64,000 bases of DNA from Methylobacterium sp. UNC378MF (lineage in GTDB: Bacteria > Pseudomonadota > Alphaproteobacteria > Rhizobiales > Beijerinckiaceae): contig NZ_FMWU01000002.1 in NCBI RefSeq assembly GCF_900103195.1, forward strand, positions 62,001-126,000. The letters run 5' to 3'. The notes below the pieces were generated by a model, which searched no databases, had not been told where the DNA came from, and was given only the letters and a program-made list of their open reading frames with translations. The translations under genes and the position numbers were made by a program. Shown here one piece after another: positions 53,502 through 60,120 of this stretch. Numbering within the stretch: the first letter of the stretch is position 1; each line of letters opens with the position of its first letter.

Positions 53502-55106
53502 TCACGCGTGGATGAAATCCGTGATCACGGCCGGTGCCGCCGCGTCGAAGCCGACCACGTCGAGCATGCCGGGATCCTCCGGGTCGGCGACGCTGAAGCC
53601 GTTGGAGACCAGCCCCACGACCACCAGCTTCGCCGGAATCCCGGTCTTCTCCCGGTACGCCCGCAGCGCCTGGACCGGGTGGACCGGCCCCGCCCAGGTC
53701 TCCGAGTCCGTGTAGACCACGAACGCGTCGGCCTTGACGCCCCGCTCCAGCGCCCAGCGCATCGGCAGGCCGCAGTCGGTGGCGCCGAACGGCAGGTCGG
53801 CAGTCGCCCGCACCGCCTGATCGAGCCGCGTCGACGGCCCGATCGGCAGCGGCGTCAGCGCAGCCCCCTGGCTGCAGGCCCGGCCGCCCTCGGCGGTGAA
53901 GCCGAGCACCTGCCAGTGCTCCTCGGTCGCCGCGGTGACGAGCGCCATCGCGGCGGCCGCCTCCCGGGCCGTGAGCGTCGAGCCCGCGACCGTGCTGGCG
54001 CCCATCGAGCCCGAGACGTCCAGCGCCAGCACGAGGCGCCGGCCTGTGGGCTCGACCGCGGCGAACGCCGTGTAGAACGCGGCGTTCAGCGCCTCGACGA
54101 TCGCCGCCACCGGCTCCCAGGTGAGCGTGCCCCGCTGACCACGTCCGGAGACGTAGGTCTTGAGGGCCAGCAGCAGCGCCATCGGGTGGAGGCGCGCCCG
54201 GAGGACGCGCTCCCGGTCCGACAGGGCCGACCGGACGTGCTCGGTGCCCTCCGAGAAGGGCGCGAGCACCCCCGCGGCCGTCAGGCGGCCGAGCTGGCGC
54301 ACGAGGGCTCCGACCGGCATCCGCTCGATCAGGGCCTCGTTCACCGCGCGGCTGCCCATCAGCCTGGTCGGCAGCGCCTCCCACGGCAGGCCGTGCGAGC
54401 GCACCAGGGCGGCGGCCACCGCCCCGTCGACGCCCTCCGCGTGCACCCGCGCGAAGGCGTGGACGATCCCGGGGGCGGCCTCGGTCACGGTGCCGCGGCA
54501 GATCCAGTCGAACAGCGCCTTCCGGGCGGGCTCCTCCGTCTCCGGGTGGGCCAGCCGCAGCAGGTCGCGGTGCGACCAGCCCTGACGGGCCCGGTACTTC
54601 ACCGCCTGGAAGGCCAGGGCTTCCACGGGCTTGTCGGCGTACCAGCCGCCGACCGCCCGGCGCAGGCCCCGGCCCCAGCCCCGCATCGCCTCGACCGACT
54701 CGGCGAACCGGAACAGGTGCGTGCCGGTGCGGCAGACCCGGGGCAGGGCCGCGAGCGCCGCGCGCCGGGTCGCGAGGTCCGCCGAGGCGGCGGCCAGCGC
54801 CAGGGCGAAGATCGCCGGATCCTGCTTCGGAGCCCGGCCCGCCTCGCTCACCGCCACGATGGCGGCGACCGCGCGGGCACCGTCCTGCGCGATGCACCGC
54901 TGCACCGCCGCCGCGTTCGCGGCAGTCAGAGCGCGCGGGCTCGCGTAGTACGAGCCGCCCTCGGAGCCGAGCACCAGGAAGCGGTCGAGCCGCGCCCAGT
55001 CGCCGACCACGAAGGCGTGGCCTCCGGCGGCGTTCGGCATCGTGCCGGGGATCGGCTCCGACTGCGGCGTGGCGCGGAGCCGGAACATCTTTGCGAGCTT
55101 CGTCAT
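53502..55106 (-). CDS. rsr: Rsr, bacterial Ro60 orthologue (TROVE and vWA domains)
   Basis: RNA-binding ring protein of 534 residues. The N-terminal TROVE domain (about 20-360) contains FVVGDWARLDRFLVLGSEGGSYYASPRALTAAN-like sequence split over residues 35-65 and KPVEALAFQAVKYRARQGWSHRDLLRLAHP. The vWA domain starts about 370 with MIDAS motif LALDVSGSMGAST and later VYTDSETWAG. A ribosome site GAGGAG precedes the ATG. Known bacterial Ro proteins bind Y RNAs and act with exoribonucleases such as PNPase in rRNA maturation and RNA decay under stress. The four Y RNA-like genes just upstream on the same strand fit this. Confidence 0.93.
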   Translation of the reverse strand: MTKLAKMFRLRATPQSEPIPGTMPNAAGGHAFVVGDWARLDRFLVLGSEGGSYYASPRALTAANAAAVQRCIAQDGARAVAAIVAVSEAGRAPKQDPAIFALALAAASADLATRRAALAALPRVCRTGTHLFRFAESVEAMRGWGRGLRRAVGGWYADKPVEALAFQAVKYRARQGWSHRDLLRLAHPETEEPARKALFDWICRGTVTEAAPGIVHAFARVHAEGVDGAVAAALVRSHGLPWEALPTRLMGSRAVNEALIERMPVGALVRQLGRLTAAGVLAPFSEGTEHVRSALSDRERVLRARLHPMALLLALKTYVSGRGQRGTLTWEPVAAIVEALNAAFYTAFAAVEPTGRRLVLALDVSGSMGASTVAGSTLTAREAAAAMALVTAATEEHWQVLGFTAEGGRACSQGAALTPLPIGPSTRLDQAVRATADLPFGATDCGLPMRWALERGVKADAFVVYTDSETWAGPVHPVQALRAYREKTGIPAKLVVVGLVSNGFSVADPEDPGMLDVVGFDAAAPAVITDFIHA

Positions 55107-55267
55107 GGCGGGCTCCTCTCTGTCTCTCCTCTCTCCATCGCGGCCGATCGCCGGCCGGTGGCGCGTTCCGGCGCGCGGTCGGGCGGGGACGCGGCCGCGG
55201 CGCGTCGTCCACCGCCGCTCGCGCGCGGCCGGTCTCTCGTGTGGTCGGTGGCGGGGTTTCGTCCGGG
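55107..55267 (-). promoter_or_regulatory. Leader between the last Y RNA and rsr
   Basis: This 161-base stretch lacks the GGGCCGG/GGTTATC landmarks of the Y RNAs. It is very GC-rich with several possible hairpins and ends in a purine tract (GAGAGAGGAGAGACAGAGAGG) before the rsr ATG. I cannot point to a clear promoter, so rsr may be read from the Y RNA array. Confidence 0.35.
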
Positions 55268-55379
55268 CGTGGCGGCGACGAAGGGCTTGTCCGATGCTCT
55301 GCTTGAGCGACGGGCCTGACGGCCCGGCGGGACTCGCACCCGCACCCATCGGATCCCGATAACCTTCGTCTTCCGGCCC
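55268..55379 (-). ncRNA. Y RNA-like gene 4 with permuted tRNA-like domain (YrlA type)
   Basis: The RNA starts GGGCCGG. The Ro-binding stem is GACGAAGG with CCTTCGTC (8 pairs), flanked by GGGC/GCCC, and is followed by the GGTTATC box. A connecting helix TCCGATG/CATCGGA joins it to a tRNA-like module in permuted order: T-arm GCGGG-TGCGAGT-CCCGC, acceptor CGGGCC-GTCA-GGCCCG closed by a tetraloop, then D-arm GCTC-AAGCA-GAGC. The 3' end GCCACGCCC is shared with gene 3. Published bacterial YrlA RNAs mimic tRNA in the same way. Ends are estimated from the pairing. Confidence 0.75.
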
Positions 55380-55394
55380 GCGTCCGGGCGATAC

Positions 55395-55515
55395 GGGCGT
55401 GGCGTGAGGAACGGTGTCTGGGCGCTCTATCCGGGCTGAGCTACGGGCCTCCCGGCCCGGCGGGATTCGAACCCGCGACCTCCCTGACGTGAGGATAACC
55501 GGTCCTCTCCGGCCC
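55395..55515 (-). ncRNA. Y RNA-like gene 3 with permuted tRNA-like domain (YrlA type)
   Basis: The best-formed member. The outer stem GAGGA.CGG pairs with CCG.TCCTC (one C-T mismatch) and GGGC pairs with GCCC; GGTTATC follows the 5' strand. The tRNA-like part has a canonical T-arm GCGGG-TTCGAAT-CCCGC, acceptor CGGGCC-GGGA-GGCCCG with a GGGA tetraloop, TA at positions equivalent to 8-9, and D-arm GCTC-AGCCCGGATA-GAGC with the GG of a normal D-loop. The anticodon arm is replaced by the stem leading to the Ro-binding helix. It lies 15 bases from gene 4, so both are probably on one transcript. Confidence 0.78.
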
Positions 55516-55572
55516 GCATCGTCGGCCGGGATCCGCGCAGGGTCGGCGCTCCGGTCGTCTCGCGGGCCCCGC

Positions 55573-55697
55573 GGTCGTGGTGTCGGGGACGGGCATGAGC
55601 TCCGGCGACCGCGCGGCCCCCGGCGGGGATCGAACCCGCAACCTCCGCGGGACAAGCCCGCGGCGCTCTACCGATGATAACCGTCCCCTGCCGGCCC
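55573..55697 (-). ncRNA. Y RNA-like gene 2 carrying most of a normal-order tRNA
   Basis: It starts GGGCCGG, with stem GGGGACGG/CCCGTCCCC (8 pairs) and GGTTATC. Inside, in ordinary tRNA order, are GGTAGAGC (D-arm 3' strand), CCGCGGG-CTTGT-CCCGCGG (anticodon-arm position, 7-pair stem and 5-base loop), AGG, T-arm GCGGG-TTCGATC-CCCGC and acceptor-like CGGGGGCC, which can pair across a GCGC loop with GGTCGCCG. The arm resembles tRNA-Thr(UGU) but has no valid anticodon loop and no 5' acceptor or GCTC D strand in tRNA position. Automatic tools may call this a tRNA; it is better read as a Y RNA. Confidence 0.65.
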
Positions 55698-55851
55698 GCA
55701 GGGTCCTCGAGACGCGCTCAGCCTCTCGGGCCGAGAGCCCCGCGATACGACCGTAACGGTCGCATCAACCCGGGACGGGCGAACGCCGCGACGTCGATGC
55801 CGTCGTGCTGTTTCATGCCAGGCTCCGTCCGAACGGGGCTTCGGGTGACGC

Positions 55852-55910
55852 GGGCGTGTCGATGAGGCTCGGGGGGATCCGTGACAGGGATAACCGAGCG
55901 TCTCCGGCCC
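55852..55910 (-). ncRNA. Minimal Y RNA-like gene 1 without tRNA-like domain
   Basis: It starts GGGCCGG, then GCTCGG and GGTTATC, and the strand closes with CCGAGC and GCCC within 59 bases. GAG/CTC adds pairs with a small bulge. No T- or D-arm is present. It has the same 5' landmarks as genes 2-4 and comes first in the array. It could be a minimal Ro-binding RNA, a decayed copy, or the start of a longer RNA. Confidence 0.45.
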
Positions 55911-56119
55911 GCGCCGGTGAACTGCGATTGTCTGCCAGTGGCGACCGACGCGAAGGGAACCGGACTCTCCCGCCGCGGCGCGCAGGCCGCGGATACCCGG
56001 AGAGTGCGGTCACTTCAGATCATCGTCCCGGCAGGCCGATGGCGCGGTGGATACGGTCGCGCTCGGCCTGCGTCAACCGGAAACTTGATAATTCTTTCAG
56101 TTCGGGCGATCTCCGGCCC
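55911..56119. promoter_or_regulatory. Divergent region between Y RNA array and XRE gene
   Basis: This 209-base region should hold the array promoter (minus strand) and the XRE gene promoter (plus strand). On the plus strand an AT-rich patch, CTTGATAATTCTTTCAG, at 56085-56101 is the best promoter candidate for the XRE gene. No clear -35/-10 pair for gene 1 can be read on the minus strand. Confidence 0.35.
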
Positions 56120-56407
56120 ATGATCACTGCCGCCCAGATCCGCGCCGGCCGCGGACTTCTCAAATGGACGCAAGGGGTTCTCGCGAGCCGCGCCGCGGTC
56201 TCGGTCGTCACCCTGAACATGATTGAGAGCGAGCAGGTCCAGCCCCGCACGCGGACCCTCGCGGCGATCCGCACGGTCCTCGAAGGGGCGGGCATCCGCT
56301 TCGTCGGCGACCCGCAGGAGGGCTACGGGGCGATCCTGCGCCCCGCCCCCGCGACCGGGTCCGCGCCGGCACAGAAAAGCCCGGCGCGGCGGACCGCACC
56401 GGGCTGA
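56120..56407 (+). CDS. Small XRE-family helix-turn-helix regulator
   Basis: DNA-binding protein of 95 residues: MITAAQIRAGRGLLKWTQ, then helix-turn-helix LASRAAVSVVTLNMIESEQ and TLAAIRTVLEGAGIRFV, ending in a Pro/Ala-rich disordered tail. This is a common alphaproteobacterial single-domain type. It diverges from the Y RNA array and may control it, though such regulators are also widespread as orphans. An open upstream extension overlaps Y RNA gene 1 and is not coding. Confidence 0.75.
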   Translation: MITAAQIRAGRGLLKWTQGVLASRAAVSVVTLNMIESEQVQPRTRTLAAIRTVLEGAGIRFVGDPQEGYGAILRPAPATGSAPAQKSPARRTAPG

Positions 56408-56432
56408 AACCGAACCGGCCTGCGCGTCTGCG

Positions 56433-57206
56433 CTACTTCTCGACGAAGGCCTTCTCGATGACGTAGTGGGCGGCCTCGCCGTGGTTGCCCTCCTCGTAGC
56501 CGCGCGACGTCAGGAGCTCGCGGGTGTCGCGGATCATGTCGGGGCTGCCGCAGAGCATGAAGCGGTCGTTCTCGATCGACATCGGCGGCAGGCCGATATC
56601 CTCGAACAGCTTGCCCGAGACCATCAGGTCGGTGATCCGGCCGCGGTTGCGGAATGGCTCGCGGGTGACGGTCGGGTAGTAGATCAGCTGGTTCGAGATC
56701 ATCTCGCCCAGGAACTCGTGGCGCGGCAGCGTCTCGGTGATGGTCTCGCCGTAGGCGAGCTCCTGCACCTGCCGGCAGCCGTGGACCAGCACCACCTTCT
56801 CGAACCGGTCGTAGGCCTCGGGATCCTTGATGATCGACAGGAACGGCGCCAGCCCGGTGCCGGTGCCCAGCAGGTACAGGTTCCGGCCCGGCAGCAGGTT
56901 GTCGAGCACCAGTGTGCCGGTGGGCTTCTTGCCGACGATGATCGGGTCGCCGACCTTCAGGTGCTGCAGCTTCGAGGTCAGCGGGCCGTCCTGGACCTTG
57001 ATCGAGAAGAACTCCAGCTCCTCCTCGTAGTTGGCCGAGACCACCGAGTAGGCGCGCAGCAGCGGCCGGCCCTCGACCTCCAGGCCGATCATGGTGAACT
57101 CGCCGTTGCGGAACCGGAACGCCGGATCCCGCGTCGTGCGGAACGAGAACAGGTTGTCGGTCCAGTGGTGGACCGACAGAACGCGCTCCTCGTAGAACTT
57201 GCTCAT
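56433..57206 (-). CDS. fpr: Ferredoxin-NADP+ reductase
   Basis: FAD enzyme of 257 residues exchanging electrons between NADP(H) and ferredoxin or flavodoxin. The FAD motif is RAYSVVSANYEEELEFF (about 50), the NADP-binding region is YLLGTGTGLAPFLSII, and RFMLCGSPDMIRDTR follows. It belongs to the bacterial subclass I FNRs; the C-terminus extends to FVEK after the usual helix. The start MSKFYEERVLSVHHWTDNLF is the family start; an open upstream extension is not real. A nested inverted repeat lies upstream (57358-57417). Confidence 0.93.
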   Translation of the reverse strand: MSKFYEERVLSVHHWTDNLFSFRTTRDPAFRFRNGEFTMIGLEVEGRPLLRAYSVVSANYEEELEFFSIKVQDGPLTSKLQHLKVGDPIIVGKKPTGTLVLDNLLPGRNLYLLGTGTGLAPFLSIIKDPEAYDRFEKVVLVHGCRQVQELAYGETITETLPRHEFLGEMISNQLIYYPTVTREPFRNRGRITDLMVSGKLFEDIGLPPMSIENDRFMLCGSPDMIRDTRELLTSRGYEEGNHGEAAHYVIEKAFVEK

Positions 57207-57520
57207 CGACGGATCAGTCCTCGAATCCTCTGACGCTCGGCTCACGGTCCCGACGATCCGGGGCCCGTGGTGCGGGGGATCCCCGCCGCCCCGCTCGGGC
57301 GGGGTGGATCCTCGGCAGGGAACCCGCCCGGATCCGGATACAAACACACGCGCGTTGCTTCTTTCGCAGTTGCAGCACGCCCGTCAAGGCGTGCCGGGAT
57401 CACACTGGCGAAAGAAGTGAACGGCCTGGAATCGTTCGAATATTTAGCGTCGTTGCGGACGGTCCGCAGCGCCGCTCCGGACATGGGAGGGTTGCCGCAG
57501 GCCACCCCCCCGCGGCGCGA
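57207..57520. promoter_or_regulatory. Intergenic region upstream of fpr
   Basis: Between fpr and the VOC dioxygenase gene, both on the minus strand. It holds nested inverted repeats: outer CTTCTTTCGC/GCGAAAGAAG at 57358-57367 and 57408-57417, inner GCACGCC-CGTCAA-GGCGTGC at 57375-57394. An AT-rich patch TCGAATATTTAGCG lies at 57437-57450. These are candidate operator and promoter elements for fpr. No gene is seen here. Confidence 0.45.
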
Positions 57521-58471
57521 TCAGCCGACGGGTCCGGGCCGGAGGGGCGTCAGCCCGGCCTCGATCTCGGCCCGGCGCGACTCCAGGAACGGCGGCAGGG
57601 CGAGGCGCTCGCCCAGACTCTCCAGGGGCTCGTCCGCGGTGAAGCCCGGCCCGTCGGTGGCGATCTCGAACAGGATGCCGTTGGGCTCGCGGAAGTAGAG
57701 GCTGCGGAAGTAGTAGCGGTCCACCGGCCCGCTGCTTGGCACCCGCGCCGCCCCGAGCCTGTCGGCCCAGGCCTCGTAATCCCCGTCCGGGATGCGGAAG
57801 GCGACGTGGTGGACCGCGCCCGCGCCCTGGCGGGCCGGCGCGGACCGGTCGGTCAGCAGCTGGAGTTCCGCGGCCGGGCCGCCGGAGCCCATCGCGTAGA
57901 CCTCCACCGGGCCGTCCCCCGTCTCGAAGGCGCGGTCCCGGCGCATGCCGAGAACCTCGGTCAGCACGGCGGCGGTGCGGGCCGGGTCCGGCACCGAGAG
58001 CCGGATCGGGCCGAGGCCGCGGATCTGGTAGGCGGGCGGCACCGGGGACCCGTCCCAGGGATGCTCCGGCCCGGTCCCGCCATCGTCCACCAGGGCGAGG
58101 CGCTGGCCCTCCAGATCCTCGAAGTCGAGGGTGAGGCGCCCGTCGCGCGCGACGGGCTCGGCCTCGACGAGGCCGGCCTCGCGCAGGCGCGCGTGCCACC
58201 ACGCCACCGCGCCCTCGCCCGGGACGCGCAGATGCGTGCGGGTGATGCTGCTGGAGCCCCGCCGCTCCCGGGGGGCGGGCCAGTCGAAGAAGGTGATGTC
58301 GGTGCCGGGGCTCGCCAGGCCGTCGGCGTAGAACAGGTGGTAGGCCGAGACGTCGTCCTGGTTCACCGTCTTCTTCACGAGCCGCAGGCCGAGCGTGCCC
58401 GTGTAGAAGGCGACGTTCTCCGCCGCGCGGGCGGTCACCGCGGTGAGGTGGTGGATGCCGGTGAGCTGCAT
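57521..58471 (-). CDS. VOC family ring-cleaving dioxygenase
   Basis: Two-domain vicinal oxygen chelate protein of 316 residues, similar to MhqO-type extradiol dioxygenases. Each half has the beta-alpha-beta fold: [25 protein letters not shown] (metal His8) and [19 protein letters not shown] in the second half, with Glu in [10 protein letters not shown]. Such enzymes act on hydroquinones or catechols or in resistance to quinone stress. The substrate is not known. Confidence 0.88.
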   Translation of the reverse strand: MQLTGIHHLTAVTARAAENVAFYTGTLGLRLVKKTVNQDDVSAYHLFYADGLASPGTDITFFDWPAPRERRGSSSITRTHLRVPGEGAVAWWHARLREAGLVEAEPVARDGRLTLDFEDLEGQRLALVDDGGTGPEHPWDGSPVPPAYQIRGLGPIRLSVPDPARTAAVLTEVLGMRRDRAFETGDGPVEVYAMGSGGPAAELQLLTDRSAPARQGAGAVHHVAFRIPDGDYEAWADRLGAARVPSSGPVDRYYFRSLYFREPNGILFEIATDGPGFTADEPLESLGERLALPPFLESRRAEIEAGLTPLRPGPVG

Positions 58472-58718
58472 GTCGGTCCCGGGGTTCGCCGCGTCGCGCC
58501 TCAGGTGGGGAGCGTCGGCGGCTTTGCGAGCGCCCCGCGGATCAGGAGGCCGGCACCAGTTCCTCTGGTGCAGCTCCGCGGTCGGCCTGCACCGGTCGTC
58601 GTCCGAGAGGCGCCACGCCCGTCCAGGCCGCGCCCCGGAACGACGGCGCGGCCGCTACGCGACGATCGACACCCGGACGCGGTGGATTCCGGTGAATGGC
58701 GTTTCCGCGCCCTGCCCC

Positions 58719-60014
58719 TCAGAGCCCGACGGGCCTGCCGGCGGCGACCACCAGCATCTTGCCGTCCGCGAAGGTGCGGGCGGCGGCCCGGCGGATATCC
58801 GCCTGGGTCACGGCCGAGACCATGGCGTTGCGGCGGGCGATGTAGTCCATGCCCAGCTCCTCGAAGGCGATCTGCACCAGCTGGTGGGCGATCTTGGTGG
58901 AGGTGTCGAAGCCGAGCGCGTAGGAGCCGGTCAGGTAATCCTTCGCCTTCTGCAGCTCCTCGTCGTCCGGACCGTCCGTGATCAGCCGGCCGATCTCGTC
59001 GCCGATCACCGACAGGGCCTCGCCGACGCGCTCGTTCTTGGTGGCGGTGTAGCCCCAGGTCATCGCGGCCGACCGGTGGCTGACCAGCGAGGTCCCGACC
59101 GAGTAGGCCAGCCCGCGCTTCTCGCGCACCTCCTGGAACAGGCGGGAGGTGAAGGCGCCGCCGCCGAGGATGTGGTTCAGCACGTAGGCCGGGATGAAGT
59201 CCGGGTCGCGCCAGGGCACACCCGCCATGCCGAAGCGGATGACCGACTGGGGCACGTCGAGGTCGACGACGACGCGCTTGCCGAGTTCGTGCACCTCGGT
59301 GCGCGGCACCGCCTTCAGCTCCCCGGCCTCCGGCAGGGCCCCGAAGGCGCGGTTCAGGCCCTCGGCGAGCTGCTCGGCGCCGATGGCGCCGACCGCCGCC
59401 ACCTTCACCCGGCCCCGGCCGATGATGCGGGCATGCATGGCCAGCAGGTCGTCCCGGGTGATCGCCGTCACGCTCTCCACGGTGCCGGAGGACGGGCGGG
59501 CGTAGGGATGGCCGGCGAACGCCTCCTTGAAGAAGCGGCGGGAGGCGAGCACGCCCGGATCGTTCTGCTGGTAGCGCAGGCCGGCGATGATCTGTCCGCG
59601 GACGCGCTCGATCGCGTCGGGGTCGAGGCGGGGCTTGGCGAGCGCCAGGGCGAGGAGCGCGATACCCTCGTCGGCATGCTTGACCAGCATCTTCAGCGAG
59701 CCGCCGACCGCGTCGGCGCCCGCGTGGAACGACAGCTCGATCGCCCGGGCGGCGAGCCGCTCCTGGAACAGGTCGGAGGTGAGGTCGCCGGCGCCCTCGT
59801 CGAGGAGCCGCGCCAGCATCTGCGCGCAGCCGGCCTTGCCGGCCGGATCCTGGGCGGCGCCGCCCTCGAAGGTGAAGGCCAGGGCGATCATCGGCACCAC
59901 CGGCGACTCGACGTGCCACGCCTCGATGCCGGGGGCGGTCGTCACCGGCAGCGCCGTGGTGGGGGAGCTGACGGTTTGGGCGGTGGTCTCGACCAGAGTC
60001 TCGGCCAAGCTCAT
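58719..60014 (-). CDS. M16 family peptidase-like subunit, non-catalytic half
   Basis: Insulinase-family protein of 431 residues without the HxxEH zinc motif. It keeps the second M16 hallmark, the substrate-side Arg/Tyr stretch LFQEVREKRGLAYSVGTSL, and FGMAGVPWRDPDF. In bacteria a gene pair encodes one catalytic and one such partner subunit, forming a heterodimer. The catalytic partner is the next gene upstream (60121-61530). The start is MSLAETLVE at 60014; an upstream ATG gives unlikely sequence. Confidence 0.88.
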   Translation of the reverse strand: MSLAETLVETTAQTVSSPTTALPVTTAPGIEAWHVESPVVPMIALAFTFEGGAAQDPAGKAGCAQMLARLLDEGAGDLTSDLFQERLAARAIELSFHAGADAVGGSLKMLVKHADEGIALLALALAKPRLDPDAIERVRGQIIAGLRYQQNDPGVLASRRFFKEAFAGHPYARPSSGTVESVTAITRDDLLAMHARIIGRGRVKVAAVGAIGAEQLAEGLNRAFGALPEAGELKAVPRTEVHELGKRVVVDLDVPQSVIRFGMAGVPWRDPDFIPAYVLNHILGGGAFTSRLFQEVREKRGLAYSVGTSLVSHRSAAMTWGYTATKNERVGEALSVIGDEIGRLITDGPDDEELQKAKDYLTGSYALGFDTSTKIAHQLVQIAFEELGMDYIARRNAMVSAVTQADIRRAAARTFADGKMLVVAAGRPVGL

Positions 60015-60120
60015 GGGAACCTCGTGTCTCTTTCTCGGGCGACGGCGGAGCGGGCCAAGGCTCCCGTTCGGCACACGCCCCGCCCGGACCCGTCACGGGC
60101 CCGGAGGGACGCACCCGGGG

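Noticed and set aside
55395..55515. A permuted tRNA gene that matures to a working tRNA, as in some archaea and algae
   Set aside because: The acceptor strands are joined by a 4-base loop, leaving no room for normal 5' and 3' tRNA ends, and the anticodon arm is replaced by the Ro-binding stem.
55621..55680. A functional tRNA gene with T-loop TTCGATC
   Set aside because: The 5' acceptor strand and the first D strand are missing, the anticodon position has a 7-pair stem and 5-base loop, and it is enclosed in a Y RNA stem with GGTTATC.
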